From positions 20,515-84,514 of the forward strand of contig CBDUGP010000028.1 of the NCBI GenBank assembly GCA_965366625.1: a stretch of 64,000 bases of DNA, written 5' to 3'. Every line of letters starts with the position of its first letter. The stretch's first letter is position 1. Positions 9,473 to 17,680 of this stretch are shown here, in pieces. The position numbers were made by a program, and so were the translations under genes. Source of the DNA: JAUIJL01 sp965366625. GTDB lineage: Bacteria; Acidobacteriota; Thermoanaerobaculia; Multivoradales; J023. Under the pieces are notes generated by a model. That model did no database searches. It was not told the origin of the DNA and saw only the letters and a program-made list of their open reading frames with translations.

Positions 9473-11920
9473 ATGAGTTCTCCAACCGATCCCCCAACCG
9501 ATCCCCCAACCGATCCCAGGTCCCCTACCGACCCCAGCTTGTCGGCCGACCTGGGCTTGCCGACGAGCGAGCCGGAATTACCGACCCATGGCCAAGATGG
9601 CCTGCTGACCGACACCCTGGCCACGCGGGAGGAGTCCCCAGGCTCGGTGACGGCAGCGCCACCCCCGCCTCTGCACATCGGGCCGTGGCGTTTGATCGAG
9701 CCGCTGGGAGTGGGCGGTATGGGAGCGGTTTACCTCGCCGAGCGCGACGATCAAGAGTTCGAGCGGCGGGCGGCGATCAAGGTGATCCGTGCGGGGGTCG
9801 GAGGCGGTGCGGTGATCCGTCGATTCCGTGCCGAGCGCCAGATTCTCGCCAGCCTGGATCATCCGAATATTGCCCGCATGTACGACGCCGGCTCCCTGCC
9901 CGACGGGCGCCCGTATCTGGTGTTGGAATATGTCAGCGGCTTGCCGATCGACCGCTACTGCCGGGAGCATGGTCTTTCGATCGGCCAGCGACTGAAGATC
10001 TTCAACAAGGTGTGCTCGGCGGTGCGTCATGCCCATCAGCATTTGGTCATCCACCGGGATTTGAAACCGAGCAACATCCTGGTCGGTGCGGACGGCGAGC
10101 CCAAGCTGTTGGATTTCGGCATCGCCAAGCTGTTGGATCCGGACACCTTTCCCCTTCCCCTGGACGACACCCAGACCGGGGTTCGGCCGATGACCCCGAA
10201 ATACGCGTCTCCCGAGCAAATTCGGGGGCTGCCGGTGGGCACGGCGTCGGATGTTTTTTCCCTCGGCGTATTGCTCTACGAGCTGCTGACCGGCTCTTTG
10301 CCGTTCGTTTTTCCGTCCACCTCGGCGGTGGTCATGGATCGAATTTTGAGTTCCACGCGGCCAAAACGGCCGAGCACGGCCATTACTCAAGCGCCCACGG
10401 GCCTCGCCGACCGGGAACTCAAGCGTGGGCGCAAGACCTTGCGCGGCGATCTCGACAACATTGTGTTGAAGGCCCTGCGCGAAGAGCCGTCAAAGCGTTA
10501 TAGCTCGGTCGAGGCTCTGCAGCAGGATCTCGCCAATTTGGCGGCCGGCCGGCCGGTGTCCGCCACCCGGGACTCCATGGCCTACGTGGCGGGGAAGTTT
10601 CTGCGGCGCCATCGCCTAGGCCTGGGTGCCTTGGCGGTATTGCTCGCCACCCTTTCCGCGTCCATTGGATTGGTGTCGGAACAAGCGCGAGAAGCGGCGG
10701 TGGAACGGGATCGTGCGCGTTCCGAGAATGCCCGGGCTCACCGCATGCTCGACTTCCTGATCGGCACGTTCGACGTGGTGGATCGCAACAGCCATCTGGG
10801 CAGCAGTGTGACCGCCAAGGAGATTCTCGACGAGGCCATCCTGCGCATCGATCAGGATTTGGAGCAAGACTTAGACGCCCAGGTGAGGCTGTTCAGAGCG
10901 ACCGGGAGCATCTACAAACGCCTCGGCCTCATGTCCGAGGCCCGAAATACCTTGGAAAAAAGCCTGAGCCTGGCGGAATCTCACCTCGGCCTCGGCCATC
11001 CCCAAACGCTGGAATCGTTGTTGGTTTTGGGTGACCTCTTCGAGTCGATGACCCTCAATGCGGACGCGGCGGAGCAGCAAAGGGAAGCTCTGAGGCGCAT
11101 CGAAGGTCATTTACGTCGGGATCACCCCCTGCGGGCCCGCGCTATGTTGAAGGTCGCCGGTATTTTGGTTGCCGAAAGTCGGGGTGAAGAGGCCGAGCCC
11201 AAGCTTCAGGAGGCGCTCAGCATTTTCGAGACTCAGCCGGTTCGAGACGTGGTGCAAATCGTCGATTGCCGTCAGCTCTTGTCGCGTATCCGTTGGATGC
11301 GCGGGGATCTGGATGGGGCGGAAGCCATGTTGCGCACTTCCCTGGCCGATGCCCGTGAGAGCCTGGGCGAGAAGTCTTATTGGGTGGCGATCGCACACCA
11401 GGATTTGGGAGATTTCTTGGTCGAGCAAGGCCGTGTGGAGGAAGCGGAGCCCCATTACGTTCGCTCCTACGAGATCGGCTCCGTGGCCCACTCGCGTTCG
11501 CCGACCTTCGTGCCCGTGACCCTGCGTCGCCTCGCCTACCTAGCCCACCATGGGGAAGATTTCGAATCCGCCCTGGAACTCTACGGCCGGAGTCTCGACG
11601 AGTCGGAAAAGCTCGTCGCGGGAAACTCCGAGAACGTTCTATTCAACATGGGTCTGGTGATCACCCGTCTGCTGGCGGCTCAAGCTTGCGAGCAAAGCGG
11701 CGATCCAGAAGGTGCCGTCGACCACTATCGGGCCGCCTTGCAGCCCTCGCTCCGAACCTTGCCGACGGGCACCCAATCCGCAGCCTACAACCATGCACGA
11801 GTGTTGATCGGCTTGGGGCGAAAGCAAGAGGCTCGCGAAGTCTTGCTCGAGCTGAAGGAAAAAATGTCCAACCCTGCGGCCGTCGATCGTTTGCTCGGAA
11901 GCCTGGAATCGGCCGGCTGA
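9473..11920 (+). CDS. Ser/Thr protein kinase with TPR repeats (kinase 1)
   Basis: 815 residues. A Pro-Thr-Asp-rich N-terminus is followed by a PknB-type kinase (about 70-360): GVGGMGAVY P-loop, AAIKVI lysine, IHRDLKPSNIL catalytic loop, LDFGIAKLL, and YASPEQI in place of APE. A single membrane segment (LGLGALAVLLATLSASIGL, about 382-402) leads to a long TPR-like helical region, so the kinase is cytoplasmic and the TPRs are on the other side of the membrane. The start is ATG 9473, supported by GAGG 7 bases upstream; an in-frame TTG at 9443 is less likely. It lies 86 bp after the S9 peptidase. Targets are unknown. Confidence 0.93.
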   Translation: MSSPTDPPTDPPTDPRSPTDPSLSADLGLPTSEPELPTHGQDGLLTDTLATREESPGSVTAAPPPPLHIGPWRLIEPLGVGGMGAVYLAERDDQEFERRAAIKVIRAGVGGGAVIRRFRAERQILASLDHPNIARMYDAGSLPDGRPYLVLEYVSGLPIDRYCREHGLSIGQRLKIFNKVCSAVRHAHQHLVIHRDLKPSNILVGADGEPKLLDFGIAKLLDPDTFPLPLDDTQTGVRPMTPKYASPEQIRGLPVGTASDVFSLGVLLYELLTGSLPFVFPSTSAVVMDRILSSTRPKRPSTAITQAPTGLADRELKRGRKTLRGDLDNIVLKALREEPSKRYSSVEALQQDLANLAAGRPVSATRDSMAYVAGKFLRRHRLGLGALAVLLATLSASIGLVSEQAREAAVERDRARSENARAHRMLDFLIGTFDVVDRNSHLGSSVTAKEILDEAILRIDQDLEQDLDAQVRLFRATGSIYKRLGLMSEARNTLEKSLSLAESHLGLGHPQTLESLLVLGDLFESMTLNADAAEQQREALRRIEGHLRRDHPLRARAMLKVAGILVAESRGEEAEPKLQEALSIFETQPVRDVVQIVDCRQLLSRIRWMRGDLDGAEAMLRTSLADARESLGEKSYWVAIAHQDLGDFLVEQGRVEEAEPHYVRSYEIGSVAHSRSPTFVPVTLRRLAYLAHHGEDFESALELYGRSLDESEKLVAGNSENVLFNMGLVITRLLAAQACEQSGDPEGAVDHYRAALQPSLRTLPTGTQSAAYNHARVLIGLGRKQEAREVLLELKEKMSNPAAVDRLLGSLESAG
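9481..9516 (+). repeat. 12-bp tandem repeat x3 at the kinase 1 N-terminus
   Basis: Three 12-bp units of the type CCAACCGATCCC encode PTDP repeats just after the start codon; a fourth diverged PTDP follows. In-frame period. Confidence 0.9.
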
Positions 11921-11925
11921 CTGGG

Positions 11926-13665
11926 TTAAAGCTCGATCTCTTCCAAATGCCGGAGCCCCATCCGTAGAGGGATACGGCAGGCGGCGACCGTCAGCACGAG
12001 AATCCAAAGGATCACGGCCCCGAGCACCCAGGGAAATCGCTCGCTGCCCAACCGTGGCTCCAGATCGTGCCAGAGCAAAACCACGGCTAGGCCGGCGGTC
12101 ACCAACACGACGTAGAGCAGGCTGAGCAGGAAATTCAAGGTTCCTCCCATGCCGGACACGATGCGTGACGGATTGTCTTCCTGAAAATTTGGATAGAGGC
12201 TGCCCAAACCCACTGCCAGGCCGGAGAGTGCCAGGGTGGTGGCGATCACCGCGCAGACGGAGAGGCCGAATGCCACGGGATTCAAATCCAATTTGAGGGC
12301 CGAAAGCACCGTCAGCCCAACGGTGAAGAAAGAAGTGGTGACCACACTGAGCCAAAATTTTTGGCGCACGATTTGACCCATGGTCACCGGCGAGAGCCCC
12401 AAAATCCAAATGCGACGGCCCTCGAGGCTGATCAGGGGAAAGATGAATCGGGTGGTCAACGAAGCCAGGATCAGCATCGACGCGCTCAGATTCAGAATCG
12501 TGCCCCAAGCCTGCCAGGTTCTCGGGTCGAGGGAGGCGACCACCCCTCGGTCGGGATCCAAGTTGGCGAAATAGACCGCCATGATGCCGAAGAAGAGCAG
12601 GAATTGAGACCATTGGCTCGGCTCCCGCCAGAAGAGGCGCAGGTCCTTGATGGTCAAGGAGCGGGCCGGCTCGGGCAAGGGTTTGAGCAGGCTTTCGAGG
12701 CGGGTCAAAAGACCTCTGGCCTCCGAGGGAGCCTTCTGTTGGTCGGCGGCCATCAAGGCGGACCATCCATCGGTGAAGAAAGCGTTGGCGGCCAAGGTCG
12801 CGAGCCATAGGAGCAAGGCCGCGTTGGCGCTCAGCAGCAAGAACGAAAAAAGGGCGTCACCGTAGGCACCGGTGGCGGTAGCCAGCACTCCCTGGGAAAG
12901 CCATTGGCTGGGCAGGAGAGGGTTTTGGCTGGTGGAAAGCAGGTCCAGAATGGTCTGAATGCTCGCCGGGTCCGAGAGGTCCGGGGTTTCAAATCGGCTT
13001 CGGAACGAGCGAAAAAGGCCGAGACCCACGGCAATGGCCAAGACCCCGAAAGGCATCCAGCGATGGCGCAAGCGATCCACGTGGCGCACGGCGAAGAGGG
13101 TCACCATGGCGCCGATGGCGCCCGGAATCACCACGAATGGAATGAAAAAGGCCAGCAGAGCCGGGTAAAAAAGCCACGGCGCACCCGCTTCGATGCCGTA
13201 GGCCAACATGATCGGTCCACCCAGAAACGCCGTCGCCCAGGAGCTGAAGCTGACGCATTCATAAAATCGGCCAAGAAATAATTGGGTGGTGGGGATCGGG
13301 CTTTGCACCAAATAAGGCATTTCCCGCGAGCGATAGAGGGTGGCATAAGCGATCAGCACGTTGGAAAACGTCAGCAACACTAGGAGGGTCAAGGCAAAGG
13401 TCGACAACAGCCGTGCCATCACCAGGTCACCGAGGCTCAGCTGGGCGTTGCCCAACAGCTCGGAGCCGAAGATTTCCAGCATGCCGAAGGCCAGGCGCGC
13501 TCCACCGTAAATGCCCAACAACAGCAGGAAAGCGGAGATGGAGACGAAGGCGACCTTGAGCTTCGACTCCCGTTGCACGGACTTCAGGGTGTGGACGGCG
13601 ATTTCTTTTTTCGCCTTGAGCAGGGCCCGCAATGGACCCCGGCTCGGCGACGGTCTACGGGCCAT
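11926..13665 (-). CDS. ABC transporter permease
   Basis: 579 residues with about twelve hydrophobic segments, including FVSISAFLLLLGIYGGARLAF, LVMARLLSTFALTLLVLLTF and a C-terminal WVLGAVILWILVLTVAA. It fits large two-half ABC-2-like permeases of exporters. The start is ATG 13665, which shares its A with the TGA stop of the ATPase (TGATG), so translation is coupled. A longer reading into the ATPase gene is out of frame with that protein and is rejected. The substrate is unknown; linkage to a transglutaminase-fold protein suggests a peptide- or envelope-related cargo, but this is inference. Confidence 0.85.
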   Translation of the reverse strand: MARRPSPSRGPLRALLKAKKEIAVHTLKSVQRESKLKVAFVSISAFLLLLGIYGGARLAFGMLEIFGSELLGNAQLSLGDLVMARLLSTFALTLLVLLTFSNVLIAYATLYRSREMPYLVQSPIPTTQLFLGRFYECVSFSSWATAFLGGPIMLAYGIEAGAPWLFYPALLAFFIPFVVIPGAIGAMVTLFAVRHVDRLRHRWMPFGVLAIAVGLGLFRSFRSRFETPDLSDPASIQTILDLLSTSQNPLLPSQWLSQGVLATATGAYGDALFSFLLLSANAALLLWLATLAANAFFTDGWSALMAADQQKAPSEARGLLTRLESLLKPLPEPARSLTIKDLRLFWREPSQWSQFLLFFGIMAVYFANLDPDRGVVASLDPRTWQAWGTILNLSASMLILASLTTRFIFPLISLEGRRIWILGLSPVTMGQIVRQKFWLSVVTTSFFTVGLTVLSALKLDLNPVAFGLSVCAVIATTLALSGLAVGLGSLYPNFQEDNPSRIVSGMGGTLNFLLSLLYVVLVTAGLAVVLLWHDLEPRLGSERFPWVLGAVILWILVLTVAACRIPLRMGLRHLEEIEL

Positions 13666-14501
13666 CAACCGATCCCTACCGACGAAATACCCGCTGCCGA
13701 AAGCACGGCTTCGTCTTCCGCTTGACGGGTCAGCTCCAGGAAGACATCTTCTAAGGACCCGGGCTGTAGAGACCCCGGCTCGATGGACCCCGGCTCGAGA
13801 GACCCAGCCTTTAGAGATTCCGGCCGGCGCGCCAAGGCCTTGATTTCGTCCACGGTGCCCACGTGCAGGAGCTTGCCCCGGTGGATGATGCCGATGCGGT
13901 CGGCCACCTCTTCGGCGATCGAAAGGGTGTGGGTCGACATCAGAATCGTCAGGCCGTCTTCTTGGGTGAGCCGTCGCAGGAAGGTTTTGACGCTGCGAAT
14001 ATTCTTCGGGTCGAGGCCCACCCAAGGCTCGTCGACCACCACCACCTTGGGTTCATGCAGAAAGCACGACGCGAACGAGAGCTTTTGGCGCATGCCGTGG
14101 CTGAAGTTTTCGGTCAGCTGGTCGGCCACGGCGCTCAGCTCGAAAGTTTCCAACAACGGCTCGCAGAGCTTTTCGAAACGCTCTTTGGGAACTTGGTAGA
14201 GCCCGGCGACAAAGGCCATGAATTCGCGACCGGTGAGCTTGTCGTAGAGGAAGGGGTGGTCGGGGATGTAGCCCAGTAGCTTCTTGGCCTCGACCGGCTG
14301 CTCACCGACGTCGAAGGGGCCGATGCGAGCCGTGCCGGCGGTGGGTTGAATCAACCCCGTGAGCATCTTGATGGTGGTGGTTTTGCCGGCCCCGTTGGGT
14401 CCCAGGAAGCAAAAGAACTCACCCTCAGCGATATTCAGGTCCAGGCGGTCCACGGCAAGCTTGTCGCCGAAACGTTTGGTCAGGCCGCGAGTCTCGATCA
14501 T
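13665..14501 (-). CDS. ABC transporter ATP-binding protein
   Basis: 278 residues: Walker A GPNGAGKTTT, Q-loop region YIPDHPFLYDKL, signature-like FSHGMRQKLSFA (LSGGQ diverged to FSHGM, as in many ABC-2 ATPases), Walker B VVVVDEPWVGLD and H-loop MSTH. Its ATG overlaps the upstream transglutaminase stop by ATGA, and its stop overlaps the permease start, so three genes are translationally coupled. Near the C-terminus residues about 230-248 are a run of GSLEP-type pentapeptides from a 15-bp repeat, lying before the final EDVFLELT helix found in this ATPase class. Confidence 0.95.
   Translation of the reverse strand: MIETRGLTKRFGDKLAVDRLDLNIAEGEFFCFLGPNGAGKTTTIKMLTGLIQPTAGTARIGPFDVGEQPVEAKKLLGYIPDHPFLYDKLTGREFMAFVAGLYQVPKERFEKLCEPLLETFELSAVADQLTENFSHGMRQKLSFASCFLHEPKVVVVDEPWVGLDPKNIRSVKTFLRRLTQEDGLTILMSTHTLSIAEEVADRIGIIHRGKLLHVGTVDEIKALARRPESLKAGSLEPGSIEPGSLQPGSLEDVFLELTRQAEDEAVLSAAGISSVGIG
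13755..13814 (-). repeat. 15-bp tandem repeat x4 in the ABC ATPase gene
   Basis: Four units of the type GACCCCGGCTCGAGA encode GSLEP/GSIEP/GSLQP repeats in the linker before the C-terminal helix. In frame. Confidence 0.9.
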
Positions 14502-16000
14502 GATGGGGGTCCTTGGTCTTGGATGTCGATCACCTCGATTTCCATACGTCCGAGGAAGGCCAGCAGCTTTGGCCAGCTCTCGATGCCGCCCTCGAGCAAT
14601 TTAATGTGGGTGGCGTCGGCCGACGGTTGGTCGAGGGTCGGGTCGAAACGTTGGAATCGGTCGCCCAGCCAAACCTCGGGCCAGGCGTGGTAGTAAAAAC
14701 CGTCCAGTTGGTCGCTCCAAACCAGGCCGATGGCGATGCGGGTGGGTAGATTCGCCGCCCGGGCGAGGGCGGTGAAAAGCACCGTATGCTCGTTGCAATC
14801 TCCTTGGCGGCTTGCCAACACCTCCAGGGCCGAAGGAATGCTCATCACCGGCACTTTGTCGAGTCGGGTGAACACCCAATCGTGAATCAGCCGAGCTCTG
14901 GCGGCGGGATCCTGCTGATCACCGACGATGGCCTGGGCCTGCTCCACCAGGCTCGGATGTGAGCTCTGGACGAAAGCGTCGGCGGCCAGCCATTGCTCCA
15001 TTTGCTCGGCGTCCGGCGGCGTCGCGGGGGTGGCTGCGTCTCGGGTGATGCGCAGCAGACCGTCGACGCGGCTTTGGTGGCCGTCGAGCGGAATTTCGAC
15101 GTCGGCGTTCAATCCACCGACCCGCAGTCGAAGTTCAGTGGCGCCGCGGAAGGGTTTCGGGCCTTTGGGTTGGATGGCGGTCAAACCGAGCAAGTCCGTG
15201 CCCGCTTCGGCGCTCCTACCGTCCACCTTGCGGGCCATGGCCGAGGCTCGTTCCGGGCTCATCCGTTGCAAAACCAAACCAAAGGGAGTCTCTGCCCGCA
15301 CCACCTCCCCTTGGTCGTCGACCCAAGCGGTGGAGGTGAATCCGCCGGTGGTCACTTCCAATTGGCGGGTTTCCAGCCCGACCCCATCCACCTCGATAAT
15401 CGACTCCGCCACACAGCGCACCCGCGCCGTCGCCTTGCGCATGGTCAAAGGATCAAAACTTTCCATGCGAAAGTCGTCGCCGACCTCCATGGCCGGAAAT
15501 CGCGAGGCCGTGCCCAGGCCGGTTTGCAGCAGAACCTCCGGATCCATGGGCAATTGGAGGGGCATGGATTCGCCGCCCGATCGGACCTCGCCTTTGAGTT
15601 CGCCGTCCCGTACCTCACCGGTGAGCCTCAGATTTTGGTCCATGGATTCGACCGTCAGATCGAGTTCCGCTAGGGGTTGGTCGAGCGACCGCCAAATCAC
15701 ACCGACCACCCTCAGGTCCGTGTCGCGACCCATCAGGCTGAGCGCCATTTGGGTATTCATGGTGAAACGAACACCGGGTTGTCCGTGGCGCTGCTCGGGC
15801 AGGCGTCGCAGATGGATATGCCCCACCTGAGGACCGTCGGTCAGGAACAGGCCGAGCCAGGTGGAACTCGCCTGGTCGATCCGTTGAGCGTCGCCGGTCG
15901 CCGAGACCGGCGTGCCGCCCCATTCCCGTTGCAGCAGCAAGGCGGTCATCAGAATCCAAAAACCCACCACACCCAAACCGATCCACGTCTTTTGACTCAT
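14498..16000 (-). CDS. Membrane-anchored transglutaminase-like protein
   Basis: 500 residues. An N-terminal membrane anchor (WIGLGVVGFWILMTALLL) is followed by a long beta-rich region and a C-terminal transglutaminase/protease core: Cys in RQGDCNEHTVLFTALARA, His in FYYHAWPEVWLG and Asp in FQRFDPTLDQP, a complete papain-like triad. ATG 16000 is chosen because a GGAGG lies 11 bases upstream; an in-frame TTG at 16018 would add six residues. It is first in a coupled operon with the ABC ATPase and permease. It probably processes or binds a peptide outside the membrane, perhaps the cargo or the cell wall; its activity (cross-linking or hydrolysis) cannot be told from sequence. Confidence 0.88.
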   Translation of the reverse strand: MSQKTWIGLGVVGFWILMTALLLQREWGGTPVSATGDAQRIDQASSTWLGLFLTDGPQVGHIHLRRLPEQRHGQPGVRFTMNTQMALSLMGRDTDLRVVGVIWRSLDQPLAELDLTVESMDQNLRLTGEVRDGELKGEVRSGGESMPLQLPMDPEVLLQTGLGTASRFPAMEVGDDFRMESFDPLTMRKATARVRCVAESIIEVDGVGLETRQLEVTTGGFTSTAWVDDQGEVVRAETPFGLVLQRMSPERASAMARKVDGRSAEAGTDLLGLTAIQPKGPKPFRGATELRLRVGGLNADVEIPLDGHQSRVDGLLRITRDAATPATPPDAEQMEQWLAADAFVQSSHPSLVEQAQAIVGDQQDPAARARLIHDWVFTRLDKVPVMSIPSALEVLASRQGDCNEHTVLFTALARAANLPTRIAIGLVWSDQLDGFYYHAWPEVWLGDRFQRFDPTLDQPSADATHIKLLEGGIESWPKLLAFLGRMEIEVIDIQDQGPPS

Positions 16001-16099
16001 GCGTGGTCTCGCCTCCAAATCGATCGAGGTTCCGCCGAGGATCGGCGCCCTGCCTATTTCAACGGTACGCGAGCTCGATGTGTTTAGTTCTGGGCAGAA

Positions 16100-16459
16100 T
16101 CACTTCTTGGAGGTGAGCAGCACGAGGATCAAAGCGGCCAGGGCGGGAAGGCCTTGGGTAAAGAGAATCGTGATTTTGGCGGTGGCGGCGCCGAAGATGC
16201 CGGCGATCAGCACGCAGCTGAGGAAGAAAACTTTGACGTCTCGTTTTCCAGCCCACAAACCCCAGATGAGGCCCGCAGCCAAGAAGCCGTTGTACAAACC
16301 CTGGTTCATGGCCAAGACCGCGGAGGAGGAAGACACTTCAGGGGTCATATTGAAGATCTTGCGCCCCACGGGGTGGTCCCAAAAGAACATTTCGAGCACC
16401 AAGAATCCCAGGTGAGCCAAGGCCACGAGGCCGACAAATAGGTTGGCGGCTAGTTTCAT
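16100..16459 (-). CDS. DUF1304-type small membrane protein
   Basis: 119 residues with four membrane segments (LFVGLVALAHLGFLVLEMFF; the segment around YNGFLAAGLIWGLWAG; VFFLSCVLIAGIFGAATA; LPALAALILVLLTS). MNQGLYNGFLA and the acidic MFFWDHP after helix 1 are typical of DUF1304, a family of unknown function. It stands alone between the transglutaminase operon (99 bp away) and the nucleotidyltransferase (28 bp upstream), so it may be the second gene of a nucleotidyltransferase transcript. AAGGAA lies just before the ATG. Confidence 0.85.
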   Translation of the reverse strand: MKLAANLFVGLVALAHLGFLVLEMFFWDHPVGRKIFNMTPEVSSSSAVLAMNQGLYNGFLAAGLIWGLWAGKRDVKVFFLSCVLIAGIFGAATAKITILFTQGLPALAALILVLLTSKK

Positions 16460-16487
16460 CGTGTCTTCCTTTCCAGGTTGATTGTCC

Positions 16488-17306
16488 TCATCGAGCCGGC
16501 GCCGATTCCGGGATCAGAACTTCTTCTCGGCGCAACAGCTCGTCCGCATGCCGGAGGGCGTCCGCATTGCCCACGTGCAGGCGCTCACCGCGGGTCCTGA
16601 TCGCCCAAACCCGTTGAAACTCGGTGGGCAGCTCGGCCAAATAACCGATCAACCGGCCGATTTCGTCAGGGGCGTGGCCGTCCTCGAGATAACGTCCGAC
16701 CCGTGCCAAAGCCTTTGGCCCGAGGGTGTAAAAGCTCGGGCAAGCCCAAGTGGACGGCGGCTGCTCCGGTTTTTCCCACAACCTGAGCACTCGATCGTGT
16801 GCGTCCAGCTCGAGCACCCCGGTGCGTCGTAACCGCGCCGGGTCATGTTCTTCCATGGCCAACACGGTCGTCTCCCCCCGTTCGAGAAAGCGCAACCAGA
16901 GGGGCAGCAGGGAAAAGCGCAGAATATTGTCACCGGCGCAAATCAACGCCCCGTCGAGGGGGCGCGAATCCGTCGCAAGGCGATTGAGCACAAAGCCGAG
17001 ATCGCCGATCGCCCCGAGTCGATCGCTATTGTCCAGCGTGCCGTCATTGTGGACCTGGAGATCCAACCCTCGCCGACCCAGGCCGTCGCGGTGCCCGTCC
17101 GCCCACGCCTCAAAATCAGCTGCGTACCGGTCGTTGCTGACCACATGGACGGCCTGCAATTCAGGCAGCTCGAGCAATTGGTCGATCAAATAATCCAACA
17201 CCGGCCGGTCGGCGACCCGTAGGAGAGGTTTGGGAGTATGTTGGGTGAGAGCACCCATGCGAGTGCCGTAACCGGCACAGAGAAGAATCGCGACTCGATG
17301 GGCCAT
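16488..17306 (-). CDS. Sugar-phosphate nucleotidyltransferase (NTP_transferase family)
   Basis: 272 residues. The nucleotide-binding signature AILLCAGYGTRMGALTQHTP with KPLL (GxGTRM...PKP) opens the protein, followed by RPVLDYLIDQL and a second active-site loop LICAGDNILRFS. This is the GT-A-like fold of glucose-1-phosphate or mannose-1-phosphate nucleotidyltransferases (RmlA/GlmU-N class). It lacks the left-handed-helix acyltransferase tail, so it is the single-domain type. Likely makes an NDP-sugar for glycan synthesis; substrate not assignable. ATG 17306 starts directly in the family motif. Confidence 0.9.
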   Translation of the reverse strand: MAHRVAILLCAGYGTRMGALTQHTPKPLLRVADRPVLDYLIDQLLELPELQAVHVVSNDRYAADFEAWADGHRDGLGRRGLDLQVHNDGTLDNSDRLGAIGDLGFVLNRLATDSRPLDGALICAGDNILRFSLLPLWLRFLERGETTVLAMEEHDPARLRRTGVLELDAHDRVLRLWEKPEQPPSTWACPSFYTLGPKALARVGRYLEDGHAPDEIGRLIGYLAELPTEFQRVWAIRTRGERLHVGNADALRHADELLRREEVLIPESAPAR

Positions 17307-17680
17307 AAGCGGTGACTTTCAGGGTCGGGCAACGAAATTGGGTCGATCTAAGGCAACAACCTGTTTGACGGATATTACCTCGGTGTTTTTCGAGCCGAAA
17401 CAAGATCACCAGGGCAGTGGGCCCTGGCCAGTGTCGAATGGGGCAGATCCTCCAAGAGCTGATAGCCTCACTGTGACTTACGGTCTGCCCTAGTCTTCTA
17501 TCGATTTTGCGGCGCGGTGCGCGATGGGGTCGCATCGTGAGCCTGCTGATGCGTGCTTGGCCGATCTTTGCCACGGTGATCTTGTGGCGGCCTGTCGGTT
17601 TTCAAGCGAGATCCAAACTGACTCGCGCGATCGAGTTCGGCTTCGAAGCCTGCGCTCGGCGCCTTGTGGGGAGCTTGTGA
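17307..17680. other. Intergenic region between divergent genes
   Basis: 374 bp separating the nucleotidyltransferase and the sigma-54 activator, which diverge. It contains a 7-bp stem hairpin (CCAGGGC at 17409-17415, GCCCTGG at 17421-17427). No convincing sigma-54 box (TGGCAC-N5-TTGC), RNA gene or small ORF with a ribosome site was seen. Confidence 0.5.
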
